From contig CM053261.1 in assembly GCA_028583405.1 (NCBI GenBank), positions 14,183,783 to 14,247,782 on the forward strand: a stretch of DNA of 64,000 nucleotides. Reading direction: 5' to 3'. Under the pieces are notes generated by a model. That model saw nothing but the letters and a program-made list of their open reading frames with translations. It was not told the DNA's origin and ran no database searches. The translations under genes and the position numbers were made by a program. Below, one piece after another: positions 12,973 through 36,348 of the stretch (positions within the stretch are counted from its first letter, which is position 1; each line of letters starts with the position of its first letter). Source of the stretch: Pogonophryne albipinna. Lineage: Eukaryota > Chordata > Actinopteri > Perciformes > Artedidraconidae.

Positions 12973-14084
12973 TGCTCCAAACACCATTTCCAATTACCCA
13001 AAATCAGGGATTCATTTCGGGTTTATATCATCTCAGCTTTGATTGTCGTTTTGGGTTTTTTCCGGGTACTCCGGTTTTGTCCCGCATTCTAGTAAATAGA
13101 AAAAAAAAAAACTTTTAATGACCTTCTGCAGATTACAATACATCCTCAAACATTTAGTTTTACTCTCTAAAAAAACAACATTATAAACATATTTGATGAT
13201 CACAGATGGCTGAATCCACCATTTATGTAGCAGTGCACACAGTGAAGGTGAACACACTTTACCTTTTTTTCAGAATATGCTCCACTAACAAACATGGAGT
13301 TGTAAAAGCTCTTCATGTTCTTGCAGCATACACTTAATACCAAGAGCTCTGGATCTTTTAAATAGGGCCCGGTATTTATAAACTTGTCAAAAGATAATCT
13401 TATGAATGATTAAATAATTTCTGAAATAATACAATAATAACCAAATTATGAAATAAATATGGTGAAATGTATACCTACATGAATAAATAAATAAAAGCTG
13501 TTAATCAAACAGACATTTATGTTGATCTACATTTATTATTTTATGTTTCTGTAAATGAGTCTTATGTATTATCACCCGCGAGAGACGATCCAATGCCACG
13601 TCATCAGAGGACTACGGAGGAAGGCCCGCCCCGTCTACGCCAGCCAATTGATGAAGACTAAATACGAGTGTGAACGTATATAACCAGATGTTTAATATAG
13701 AAACAGCCGTTTTTACTCTACAGATTTGAGAGACAGCTGCGCTAAGTGGACTGTCTATCACTGAAGTAGAAAAGACCTCGGCCGAGTACTTCTGCAAACT
13801 TATTGTATCACTTTATTAATAAATGCTGTTTACTTGGCGAGAAGCTTCCTGTATTATGTTCAGCTACTCTACCTCAAAGTAATTACACGCAACACCCCTG
13901 ACCCTTCTTCCGAAAATACACTTTTCAGTAGCTTATAACATTGATTTCTATTCCATTAATGTATGTGCCCACAAAGTTGACATGGGCTGCAGTCGAATAG
14001 TCCATTTAGCTTAGGAACCTTCCTAACCGAGTGAAATGACCCGGAAGTCCCTCAGTGGCAGCCATGATAAGTGCCGTTCGAATT
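12973..14084. other. Intergenic, no gene seen
   Basis: This holds the presumed 3' UTR of the EF-hand/WD40 gene and AT-rich sequence. The stretch at about 13560-13880 has a TATA-like GTATATAACC and an AATAAA in an arrangement reminiscent of a solo LTR, but I could not find matching TG...CA ends or a target duplication. Confidence 0.4.
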
Positions 14085-14092
14085 CTCTAGAT

Positions 14093-14392
14093 CAGTGGTT
14101 CTCAAATGGGGGTACGCGGACCCCTAGGGGTACGTTGGAGTACTGCAGGGGGTACGTGAGATTTATTTTATGTTAATGAAAAAAAAAGTTTGAGCAGTGT
14201 GGTTTTTATATTAACAGTTACACATATTTCAAAACACGAAGTGTAATAACTGCAGTTTGCCTCCCTTTCTGCATGACAAAGATCCTCAGTGAAGCCCATG
14301 TTTCTCACTAAATTGTAAGTACAACTTATTAAAAAGATCAGTTCAATGCAACTAATGTCGTCTTAGTGTTATAAAAAGTTTGAGAATCACTG
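14093..14392. mobile_element. Non-autonomous hAT element A
   Basis: The ends are CAGTGGTTCTCAAA and TTTGAGAATCACTG, a typical hAT-Charlie-like inverted repeat. It is flanked on both sides by CTCTAGAT (14085-14092 and 14393-14400). Its left part is nearly the reverse complement of the right end of element B, so A is a shorter relative of B in inverted orientation. Confidence 0.85.
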
Positions 14393-14400
14393 CTCTAGAT

Positions 14401-15543
14401 CAGTGGTTCTCAAACTTTTTTCAATAATGTACCCCCTTTGAAAAATAAATTCAGCCACGTACCCCCTGGTCAGTGCAAAAACAAATTGTCATGGAAAAAA
14501 TGCCTATATAAAGAGGTACAGTACAGCGCTGCACCATCAATGTCTGATTTATTAAAACAACAACCTTTAACTGAGAAACACTTAAATGCTACATTTCAAA
14601 TGTTTACAATCCATCACTAAATTCATGGCAAACCAATTTTAACATCCTGCAATAACACTGAGACGACATTAGTTGCATTGAACTGATCTTTTTAATAAGT
14701 TGTACAATGTAGTGAGAAACATGGGCTCGTGCTTTACTGAGGACCTTTGTCATTCTGACAGGGAGGCAACTGCAGTTATTACACTTCGTGTTTTGAAATA
14801 TGTGTAACTCTGTTAATATAAAACCCACACTGCTCAAACTTCCTTACTTTTCCTAAAATTGGTATATTTATTTATTTGTTTTGGGGCGTGGGGAATGAAG
14901 AGAATCAAATATATGAGCATTTTATGAGCATGGGATTTTGACCCCTCATATAAACATATGCATAATGCTGCGCTATACTTTGCGGCCACACGTCGTTGCC
15001 AAGCAACGCTTATTGTTTAGGTCCTTTGATAAGCAGGCAGTCATATAATTAACTAGAACTAGCTAGATCTGATAGATTTGGACATAAACGCGAGTGAAGT
15101 ATAACCGGACGCGAGAGAGAGATCAGCTGCTGCTGACAGAGAACACGCAGCTCTGCATGATCACAGCTCCGCCGCTGTGACGGACCGTTGAGTGGACTTG
15201 GAGCAACATTAAATACACTAAGGGTTAGACGTAACACACTTCGGTAGTTTATCTACTCTGGAACTAGCTAAACTAGTTACATATATTTATTCTTTACTGT
15301 CGGGTCACTCATTACAGGTTCAGCGAGCTGCACGAGACTGACGGGCTGTCAGGAGAGGGAGAGGAAAAGAGAGCACCCCGTTTATTTTCCACATTTTATT
15401 ATCCAGAGTTACTGTAAACCTTTGAATAAAGTAGTTCATCTACTATTAGTTGTTTGTTTAAATGCATTACGTTTTCTCACGTACCCCCTGCAGTACTCCA
15501 ACGTACCCCTAGGGGTCCACGTACCCCCATTTGAGAACCACTG
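14401..15543. mobile_element. Non-autonomous hAT element B
   Basis: It starts CAGTGGTTCTCAAACTTT and ends CATTTGAGAACCACTG. CTCTAGAT flanks it at 14393-14400 and 15544-15551. No transposase frame is visible. Internal sequence near 15240-15320 (TCTACTCTGGAACTAGC and nearby) is related, in reverse, to the interior of the hAT element at 29118-30517. Confidence 0.85.
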
Positions 15544-15551
15544 CTCTAGAT

Positions 15552-15909
15552 CAGTGTTTCTCAAACTTTTTCATACCAAAGACCACTTAACCAATAAAAA
15601 AACACTCGCGGACCACCTAACTCCACAAATATAAAAAAACACATCGTTTTTCTAGAACAGATTACAAATCACCTGAAAATGGTACAAACAAGTGGCAACA
15701 TGTGTGATGAAGGTGTTGTGCTGGGCTATATCATGCAATCGAAAGTGAAACTTAAGCTCGCTCCATTGCGGAGATATTCCCGCGAGAGTGCGGAAAACTG
15801 AAATGAATTTATTTATTTAAAATGTGAAATGTTACCAATATACTCACGGACCACTAGGGGGCGCTCACGGACCACCAGTGGTCCGCGGACCACACTTTGA
15901 GAAGCACTG
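15552..15909. mobile_element. Non-autonomous hAT element C
   Basis: It starts CAGTGTTTCTCAAACTTTTT and ends CACTTTGAGAAGCACTG. The left flank is CTCTAGAT (15544-15551). The right flank is CCCTAAAA, matching only 5 of 8 positions, so this outer target copy has decayed or the element inserted independently. The inside carries GACCACTAGGGGGCGC and repeated GGACCAC words common in fish hAT MITEs. Confidence 0.75.
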
Positions 15910-16597
15910 CCCTAAAACATTGTTTAGACCTCTGTCTCTCTGAACGTCCTTTGCTACTGATCCTCTATCCTTTACCACAGCAAAACAACTCAAATACTAA
16001 CAGATACCAAAGAAAAATCATTCAAAATGTGTCATGTGTCACATCGACACAATACTTTGACTGAAGACTCAGTTCTTTCTAATACAGTGGAAAGAAATGA
16101 TGTTCTTAATGAGCAGAGGAATAAAGCCATCCCACTGACTGTTAACACACTGATGTTATTTGTTTGTGCTCTCACGAGGGAAAAATCTTTGTTGTGATAT
16201 CATGTTGCTTGATAAACACTTAAAAGACTGTTTTGCACGCAGGAGTTTTTTGTGTTAGTGGAAGAGAGTATCAGTGAAAAACTGCATTATAAAATACAAT
16301 GAATATTCTTTATTTATTAGTGCCTTTCGTATACATTTCAATGTTCAATTCATTTAATACAAGAAGTGTATTGGAATTCAACAAGCAGTCTTTTTGTAGT
16401 AAAGCGGAAAGGCATTTTTATCTATCTATTGCAACATTTGACAGTGTTATTGCATATGTTCCTACATATTGTGTTGACCTAGCTGTAATGTAAACAAAAA
16501 GTGAAAGAAGAGTTTCCAAGCTGCAGTAACATCTGTTTTTTTTAGGTTTTTATATTTGCCTGGCCTGTGATTTTACCTCAAGACCAAAGGTTTTTAA

Positions 16598-17810
16598 TAG
16601 GGGTGTAACGGTACACGTACCCGTACCGAAATTATTCGGTACGGGCCCTTCGGTTCGGTACACGTGTGTACCGAAGTGTACCGAACGAATATAACGTTAA
16701 ACGTAAAAAATTGAGAACGTGAACAACTTCTTGAAGTAATCTCAGGTGCTGCGTCGCAGCATTCAGAGTAATTTGCTCCTCCCATTGTGTTCAACGCGTC
16801 ATAGAGCGAGCAAGTCATTTCATTGGACGAGCTGGTCAGAGGGATGCGTTCAAATGTAGTCAGTAATTTGAGGAACTGTCGAAATGGCGAACGCAGATAA
16901 AGTTGAGCTCGAAAATCCTCCAGCATCATTGAAGTCTCCGGTTTGGGAACATTTTGGTTTCGCAGTTACGTACAAGGATGACGGACAAAGACAGGTGGAC
17001 CGTACCAAAGCTGTTTGTCGGCATTGTTCAACTAAAATTGGTTACGCGGCTGGCAATACATCAAACTTACACACTCATTTGAAAAGGCATCACCCGAACG
17101 TGAATATCACCGGTACCAAAAGACTGAAGTGCAAACCCAACTCCCACTAGCATTTAAGCCTCCACCACTCGCAAACAGTTCAGACCGAGCCAAAGCTATT
17201 ACAAACGCCAAATATCCTTATGTTGCCATGTTAGCAAAGCGCTACTTGGCTGTATCTGCTACCTCTGTCCCTAGAGAGGGTGTTCTCCACAGCAGGAGAC
17301 ATTGTTAGTGTCAGCAGATCTGCCCTTTCGGCAAGCAATGTGGACAAGTTCATCTTTCTTTAAACAAACATGAAAATACAATGACAAGCAAGTCATAATG
17401 TTAAACTGGCTGCTTAGGTAGTGCAGTACAGTTCAAATACAGATTATTTCAGTTCATCGAAATGCTGCACCTTAATGTTTATTTTATTATATTTTATATT
17501 TATTTGAGTGAATATTCATAGTTTAATAATAATTAAAAACCCAAAACTAATAGTTTATGTTTTGTGAGTACTAGTACAGTAAAGTTCAAATACAGATTAT
17601 TTTAGTTCATCGAAATGCTGCACCTTAATGTTTATTAATTATATTTTGTATTTATTTGAGTGAATACATTATTCACAGTTTAATTAAAAAAAAATATGTT
17701 ATGTTTTGTGATAATTTTTTCTGCTGTACCGAAAACGTACCGAACCGAACCGTGACCTAAAAACCGAGGTACGTACCGAACCGAAATGTTTGTGAACCGT
17801 TACACCCCTA
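16598..17810 (+). mobile_element. hAT derivative with BED finger and hATC fragment, copy 1
   Basis: Terminal repeats are TAGGGGTGTAAC and GTTACACCCCTA, flanked by the exact 8-bp duplication GTTTTTAA at 16590-16597 and 17811-17818. The element is 1213 bp, much shorter than an autonomous hAT. Inside, 16884-17150 encodes an 88-residue BED-type zinc finger with the CRHCSTKIGYAAGNTSNLHTH signature. Just downstream is a short piece resembling the hAT C-terminal dimerisation region (KRYLAVSATS, then VFSTAGDIVS in another frame). The catalytic middle is absent, so this is an internal-deletion derivative. Confidence 0.9.
16884..17150 (+). pseudogene. BED zinc-finger remnant of a hAT transposase
   Basis: This is an open frame of 88 codons starting MANADKVELENP. 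The BED finger ligands Cys-x2-Cys and the later His pair (HTHLKRHH) are present. It lacks the DDE/RNase-H core of a transposase. It could in principle make a small DNA-binding protein that recognises its own family's ends. Compare the copy at 32357-32680, which has an internal stop. Confidence 0.7.
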
Positions 17811-17818
17811 GTTTTTAA

Positions 17819-19728
<1,910 letters not shown>

Positions 19729-21619
19729 TCAGTCCATCACATCACCATATTTTGTCTTCTCATGTCCTTTTGATACCTCTGGTTTAGACACTGAAAGGTA
19801 AACACAGGGAGAGACAAACATAAAAACATTAAAGTCTGCAAAGTGCCTTCATTTGGTTTATCATGACTGAGGAAAAGAGCTGGCATAGATACATCTGCTA
19901 AGAATACTGATAAAAAAATGTATTCACTTCAATAAATTGCTGACGCATGTTTAATTAAACATGACCCAACAAGGCAGTTACTACGTCAAACACATCTAAG
20001 TTTCATAGCCTTCATTATGAGCCATGAGGGATGGTGAGCCGGTCTGTGTCCACACACTGAACTCACCTTGTGGTGGAGATCTGTCCGGGACTTTTCCTGT
20101 CTCCATTAAGATCCAAAGGTCTGCGCATTTCTGCGTTTCCCAGCGAGTTACAGCATAACTCCCTACTGAAGACCCCACTGAGGGAGAACAGAGAGGACAG
20201 GTTAGAGAGGGGGGAGGTAAGATGGGAGGAAACGTTGAGAGTCTTGAGTGCTAAACCTTTTATAATATCAGGTTTAATTTCTCACCTATTGAAACGAGCA
20301 GGTTCCACTGTAGAGGATAAGGAAGCTTCTTCTGGAGGATACTCTGAATGGCAAATAAACAGCCAGCACCTGTAAAAGCAACAAATAAATGACACATCTC
20401 AATGACATCTCTTTTTGGGCTCTCCCCCTTAGTTAGCTAATCTATCGCTTTGGTCCAAGACAACTAAACTTTAGAGTTAATTCGTCTTTTTCTACGTTTA
20501 TAAATGCTGAATGACATATTTCCTTGATGCGACAATTAACCTTTCACCGAGACATTTTTGTTCCGTTGGAGAAAATAAATTAACCTTCACCTTATTTAGT
20601 GATGATGAAACGTTAAAAAACTGTGACTCAGATTCAGTATCCTGTGTCCATAACACTCGTTTTTTATTTTGACAACATAACAAGGCCTCACTGTCATCCT
20701 GCAAATACAGGTTTTATTTTTCCTTTTGTTATTTTTCACCTGCTAAAGATCCAAGGAGGGTCAAAACATTGTCAACTGTCTTAAGAATAAATAAGGCAGT
20801 CATTACTCCTTTTTCTATGCTAATGACCAATAAAGGAGTATCTGCATGTGATGTGTGTAGTATACCATCCTATAAGATAGGTGTACATCTCTTTATATTC
20901 AAAGAAAGTCCAAGAATTAAGTAAACTACAAATCTAAACGTATCTAAATAAAACTCATTACACTATATGTTGAGTTCAGGGTGCACCATGTAATAAAAAC
21001 GCTCTGCTTTACTGATACCAGAAACATTTGCAGATTATAGCTCCCTCTTGTGGTAAACATTGGTCAAAAAAAATACAATCGTCTGTAGTTTTATTGGTCG
21101 AAATACTTCTTATTTGTTGTTAATCTATAGACATGTAGGAATTTAGCTAGGTCAAATATAATCATATGTGAGGTTCAGGGACTGATTTAGGAACACTAAA
21201 ATAACCAATGGCATGAAATAAATAATCCTCTATGATGAGAATAGAATAAATATGTGTTATTTCAGTGGTATTACACAATTAAAAAATATATATATTGTAG
21301 GTAAATAAAGAGTACTTACCAAGTACAAAGGTCCCAGTCCCCTTCATGAAGGCACCAGACTGACATGCAGCATAACTCTGTAAACCCTGTAGGACCAAGT
21401 GACAACAAACAGACAGCTTTTACTACATACTTTAAAAACATGTCTATGCAACTACACAATAGAAAAGGCACAATGTGTGCAGCAGCTTATTCACTGGACA
21501 GTCTGTGCCCTCCAGTGATATTCAGGCTGCAGAGATAAGAACTCAACGTAAACACAAAAACCCACCGGATGTCTCGCTGCCACCGCATCGTCCACTTTGG
21601 TGAGACCGATATTAACCAT
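19729..21619 (-). CDS. tmem141: Transmembrane protein 141
   Basis: Five coding exons read on the minus strand with GT-AG borders and consistent phases: 21566-21619, 21320-21386, 20286-20369, 20067-20177 and 19729-19790. They give 125 residues; the human protein is about 108. The start MVNIGLTKVDDAVAARHP, the AACQSGAFMKG segment, LPYPLQWNLLVS and SYAVTRWETQKCADLW match the TMEM141 pattern. Two hydrophobic stretches are visible, one after FMKG and one around NLLVSIVGSSVGSYAV, consistent with a small two-pass membrane protein. Its function is not established. The last 20 codons, after PPQ, are in their own exon and extend beyond the human length, so that end is the least certain part. The gene sits about 4.3 kb downstream of the zmynd19 stop codon, on the same strand. 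Confidence 0.9.
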
Positions 21620-22143
21620 TTTGTTGACGGGGATGAAGCTGGAGGTTAGATGGAAAATAACATTAGCTCATGCCGAGACTGTACTCTGTTATAAAACTTC
21701 CGTACTGCAAACCAACAAATCCAGAAAGAGGGAGGAACAGCTGTTTGTGTGAAACACTAGTGACGTCTAACGGAGAGGAGGTAGTACTGCAGCTTCTCGC
21801 TAATAAAACGTTTATTTTCACAGGCTACAAAACACAAAAACAGCACTTTAATCGAAGAAAGAGAGATTATTCTGGTTGGATACAAAAAAAGAATAAAACC
21901 TAATATAACATTACAATAACACAACAAAAATATAAATTATTAAGGCATTAAATAATACAACAACTAATATTCAATTTGATCAACAAGGACGTTCAGAGTA
22001 AGCCTTTTAATACTGAATATAAAGTCTCGTAAATGTTTAGGTATTTTTTTTTTCTTAAAGACAACAACAAATAAATAAAAATAAATAGCTACACAACTAC
22101 ATTTCATCTATCATCACTGATTCCATACATTACATTTAAAGGG

Positions 22144-22383
22144 GACCTATTATGCAAAATTCACTTTTTCCTGTCTTTTATACATAAACATGTGTCCCCT
22201 ATGTGTAAAGAGATTCTGAAAGTTTCGGGAAATTGTCCCGATCCATTTATATAAAAACTTGTCTGAAAATGAGCTGATCAGAATTTCACCACTTTATGTC
22301 ATAACGTTTTTTTGGCTTGTGTAACCATTAGCCAATAACCAACCAAGGTAAATAATTGTAAACTTTTAGCAGCATTAACTTTA
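22144..22383. mobile_element. Truncated fish MITE-like repeat
   Basis: It begins AAGGGGACCTATTATGCAAA, an end seen repeatedly in fish genomes, and carries ACATGTGTCCCCTATG and similar words. The matching other end is not present before the PIF-like element begins at 22384. Family assignment is from memory and tentative. Confidence 0.4.
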
Positions 22384-22922
22384 ATGCTGCATTCACACCA
22401 GACGCGATGCGATGTTTGGGGGGGGCGCAATTACATGTAAAGTCAATGCAGAGACGAGGACAGACGCAAATTCACTCCAACGGCGAGCATGAAGCGGTGG
22501 ACGCGGCGCGAATCACGCGATTGAAGGGGGTCGCGTCAAACGCGAGAGTTCAATTTTTTCAACTCGAGCGTCAAATTCACGTGACGCGTTCTCGCGAAAG
22601 CCAATCAGCGTTGGGATTCCCTCTGACGTCCTGCTGTTGATCAGTTGTAAAGATGGAAGAAATGATCGTTGTGGCTGTGAGTGGGTTCCCGGATATATAC
22701 GATACACTTCCACAGAAGGTACAAAGCAGCAATAGTTGTTCCTCCATAGTCAAGGACAGAAATAACAAAAACGATCTTGCATGGAAGTGTAAACAACCTC
22801 AACTGTCCGTCAACGGTATGTCTGTTTTGAACGACGCGATATAACAAACTGCAAGCCGCGGTGAAAGTCGAGCGTTTAGGGCGAAGCGAATATTTGCATC
22901 GCGTCCGGTGTGAACGCAGCAT
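22384..22922 (+). mobile_element. Non-autonomous PIF/Harbinger-like element with MADF fragment
   Basis: The ends form an inverted repeat, ATGCTGCATTCACACCAGAC at the left and the reverse complement ATGCTGCGTTCACACCGGAC at the right, continuing GCGATGC on both sides. At 22653 an ATG starts a short frame with the N-terminal half of a MADF/Myb-SANT-like DNA-binding domain (FPDIYDT, then KDRNNKNDLAWK), as found in the accessory protein of PIF/Harbinger transposons. The frame soon stops and no transposase is present. No clear 3-bp target duplication could be fixed. Its right part is repeated at 1-230. Confidence 0.65.
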
Positions 22923-24387
22923 AGGCCCAGTTAACAAATAAAAATTGGTGTTTCAATAAAGTCCTCTCAGTATCTTGTCTTTTTGTTTGTTAAACGCCAT
23001 GTGTGGCCCCAGGCTCTGCCACAACAGCAGGGCCTGTCGACCCCTCTGTTGAACCCTGACACCACACTGACCTCAAGATGTAGGAGAGAAAGAGAAAAAG
23101 AAGAAGACAGAGAAGACGGTGGAGAGAAGCAAACTAAGTAACAACACAGAGGCTTAAATTAACATTCTTGTTACACAGGACAAAGAAGAAAGAATAGATA
23201 GACTCCAGAGATGCAAGTTTTAAAGCCATAGTTGAAGAAAGGCTTAATATGTCTTAAAGACATTCTAAACAGAACACATTAACTATAAATATCATTTCTA
23301 AGGGATCAAATATCAACAAGCCCTATGGCATTGTCACTTCACATAAAACTACTTGTTTTTATTTTCCATTTATCAAATAATTATTTTAAAAAAAAACTTT
23401 AAAGAGCACTTCATACAAAAGATGAAGCTGGGAATGGGAAGTCAAGGTCTAAGGGATATCATATTAAAACAAAAAGGGTAACACTTTACTTTATCTATTT
23501 AGCATTTAAAGCTATAAGGTTAAGAACTATAAGTTATAAAACCTTATTTCACATTTTAATATTAAAGCCTTTTAGATTGCTTTTATTACGAAACGACTTC
23601 CTGTGTTCTGTGACCAAATCATTTCCTACGTTGTGCACAAGCATCGTTGAATGGAAAACAACAGGTTAAGGTTTATTTTTATTTATTATCATTTTACATT
23701 GGAAAAGCAACGGTCAGATATCTCCCCCCCCCCCTCCCAACTTTACTTCCATTCAGATATTGTAGCTCTTTTATTTCTAGGTGATTAATGTTTATATTCT
23801 TACAAAACAAAGATTTCAGACACAATCTGTACACTCCAAAATCCAAATCACACCCCTCCCTTCAATGACAAATAAGCTAACATGGGAGCCAAATCTTTAG
23901 TGCAGTGTTGAAAACCTGTTCGCACACACACATACAAAATAAACAATCAACGAGTCGCATGTACATCTGTGAGTTACATGCTTACTAAGTGTCTGGACTC
24001 CTCACCTAAGACACGAGAGGAGACGTTAAGCAGGTGCGCATTGTAGGAAATACAAGGAAGGCAGGTGATTAAGGATAAAATTGACAGAACAAATTTCACT
24101 TTGACTGTCGTTGTTCCAAATGAGATGGTTCAGTACATAAAACCACTTTCCAAAGTACAATTCTCCTAAAAAGTTGTGTAAAAGGGGGGAATTCAAGTTT
24201 TACGCTCCAAGACGTCTCTCACATGGAAGATTTCTAGTGACAATGATGGTGTGCAGTGTTTTCATGGAAAATCTGGAAGGGCAACACTGAGGAGGACTCA
24301 CTTATTAATTCAGGATCAGGAAAGAAAAACAAGTAACAGGGTTGAAATGTTCAAGCCCCTCCCCCTTCCTGCCCAAAGAGATGTGAC

Positions 24388-25103
24388 ATAAAAAGGTCCC
24401 ATATTGTCCATATTTTTCTAACGTTCGCCTTCAAATATCACCAGGACAAAAACATGTTTCACAATCAAATGTTTCAATAAATATAGCTCAATTGATAGAA
24501 TTTCTATTAAAAAATAACCCTTAGAGCAAACTCTCACACAAGAAACTGCCACCCTCCCCCGACACACATACCATAACCCTGCAGGTGCAAAAAGACAGGT
24601 TGTCTGTTAAAAACCAGCGAAATAAGACTGACTGGTAGATACAGGACAGCCAAACTACGGGTCATAGTAGACTTTGGCAGAGATAATGATCAGAAAAGAA
24701 TGTCAGAGAGAGATGGATACTGTGTGTCCGGAGAACAATAAATTATTATTTTGTGATCACGAGCAAGCAATTTCTTATAAGGTGACCGACAACCGGTTTC
24801 TGTTGGATCATAACAAGACAATAACTTTAAAAACACCCAGAACTGCTTTTTAAATACTAACTGGAGAATTTTGAAAATGCTGATTGAAAGAAAACAAAAA
24901 TGTAATCCAGTTTCTTACAATGTGGTACCAAAAGTCGAATCAAATTGATAGAAAAATAATAAACTGATGGGGCGAAAAACTTTCTAGAAAGAAATGAAAG
25001 CCTTTATTTGGCAGCTACTTTGTTCTAGAACAGTGAAGAGATTGTAACCCACCAATTAATGCTTAAATATGAATTTTAAAAATTGTGTAATATGGCCCCT
25101 TTA
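24388..25103. mobile_element. Possible MITE (copy 2)
   Basis: This is the duplicate of 1696-2409, with the same imperfect AAAGG(T/G)CC inverted ends. It lies downstream of the zmynd19 stop codon on the minus strand, in the presumed 3' UTR or just beyond. Confidence 0.35.
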
Positions 25104-25877
25104 TGAAGAGAAAAGTCATACATTAACCCTGCCCATAATAATAATAATAATAATAATAACCCACGTTGAGCTTTTCAATGTCTTTCAGTAAACATTGGCA
25201 GCACAAACACATACATACACACACACACACTCATACACACTCAATACTGGTAGTGTGATTCAATCAGTGAAATCTCAAATCTGATGTCAGTGGGCTGCGT
25301 GGGGGGGGGGTATGACGGACAGGGAGGCGGCTAAGGTTTCGATGACCGTGAGGAAGCAGCCCTGTGCACCGGAGAGCAATACAGTGAGAAGGTCCATGTC
25401 CCGTTGTACCAGCTGCCGTTCGCACAGACGTCACCACACCCACAGCTGGGGGGGGGGAACTAAAGTGGATGACGACAAGTGTCCATGTTGTGGTCCAAAG
25501 AAGCTTGTCCAGTTCTTCGACAAGACAACCTTTTCCCCCTCGCATACAAAATCCATAGCAGCAGGTAGAGCTCGAGGGTCTCCCTCCTCGAGAAAAATAA
25601 TGAAAAAAATAATACCTTTTCCCGTCATCCAGCAAGCAAGCTATGGAGAACTACAGTTCTGGGAAGTGGCAGATGTCTTTTTGCTTTTACTCTCCTCCTC
25701 CATCTTCTTACCCCCTGAGTCCATCAATCAATCAAGCTACCAACATTGTCCTCTGTCGTTAGTCTCTTGTCAGCAATTCATCCCCGCTCCCATCCCACAA
25801 GTCCAACCCTCCCCTCTCCTGCTCTCCCTCCTCCTCCTCCTCCTCCTCCTCCTCTCCCAGGCGAGGGTGAGGGTAGA

Positions 25878-34768
<8,891 letters not shown>

Positions 34769-36348
34769 CAGGAGGACGGGCGGCGCAGACACGTATCCAA
34801 CCGAACCGGTGTTCAGGTATAAAGCTCGCCGGGGCAGCCCCTCAGCCCCGCTGTGATGCCAGTGTGGATGAACTGGGTGTCTGTTCGCCCTGACTCCGGG
34901 TCTCTCCGGCAGCAGCCTAGCCTCGGTGACACACCACCGCTGCTGCTGCTAGCGCAGGAAAGCCGAGCTGCTGGGGGGGCGGGAAGGAAAGAGCCAACAG
35001 TGAGGCCGTCCAATCAGCCGGGACGTTACGTTTTCTCTCATACATAACGTCCGATCATGTCGTCCAACAGAAAACGACTATTTTTAACGACTGTCTGTTT
35101 CAGGTATTACGTCATTACACTCTCGTGACAACTTTTTTCGCGCGAAATGTTTGATGGGTGGATAGTGGCCAGTGTCAAACATGGTTCAACAATAATATTC
35201 AATGCGTCAAACAGTTGCTTGACCCACATTGTCTTCTTATTAATTATTCTATTTGATGTCTATTTATAATATCTTAGTCACCTCAAAAAACGTTGCTAGT
35301 TTAAAAGATGCTAATCCCAAATGCTTCATTGATGCTATCCAGCAAATACTTATTTGCAAAGAAAAAGAAGTGGCACTAATGTGAATTGCTCCTTTTGTGT
35401 TTGAAAATGAAACAACCATGCTTGTATACTTTTACATCTCAAACCGTCTATGATTTATTTATTTTTAACTATCACTGAATTTACAAAGGTTATTTATATT
35501 TGCACAACGTAATTGTAATGAAGGCTAACATCCATTGGCTGAACAGGGAGCCTAATAATAATAATGGCATGTCTTGATGTCTATCTTTGAGTTTGGTATT
35601 CAGTTCCTAGATCCATGCCTTCTACTCATCTGCTGAGCCGTATTTGACGTAAAAAATGTTGCTGCTAAATCAGCTTGATGATGTGAGACCATTGAGTATT
35701 GTAGCCTATGCTGTACATCAGTGTCACATCCTTCCACTGAAAATATAAAACAAAAAGAAAGAAATCATTATAGATTGACTGCTTTTTGAACATACATTTT
35801 AACTATACTGCAATTTATATTTCCACAAATTCAAAGGAATGTACAACATATTATTTTCATCCCAACATCATCATTGATGCTCACAGTGCAGGCTCTGCTA
35901 TATCCTTGTTTTGATCCCTCACAAATGATTTTAAGGACCTGACACAGTATCAGCAGCGTTTTCTTGCAGTTAGCAAAGCAGGTGAGCACCCTCTAGGGAT
36001 CAGGATCTGTATCACAGAAAACTTAGAAGATTTAAGAATAATTAGGAAAACAGGAGTTTTACTTCAAAAACGTTTTCATTAATTGTTGATGGTCAGCAGG
36101 GTTTCCCAACAAATCTTATTTCAATTATATAAGGCATATTTATACTAATTTACTTTAGTTAATTTGTGTATTAGTGTATTTAAAAGTTAAACATATGTAA
36201 TGTTGTTCTTAAGAGGAATAGCATTGGTGAGTTAAAGCGGTTGCCTTGTGCCAACTCAACGTGTTTGCAACATTAAATGTTTGTGTTGTTGTTTTAACTT
36301 TTTACGTACAGTAGTCCATGCGCTCTGTCTGAAGTTGATGATGTAAAG
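34769..36348. other. Upstream of zmynd19, no gene seen
   Basis: The GC-rich stretch 34770-35030 immediately upstream of zmynd19 exon 1 probably contains its 5' UTR and promoter. It is followed by AT-rich sequence with no recognisable exon. Confidence 0.5.

Noticed and set aside
13560..13900. Possible solo LTR (TATA-like box plus AATAAA)
   Set aside because: No matching TG...CA ends or target duplication could be fixed.
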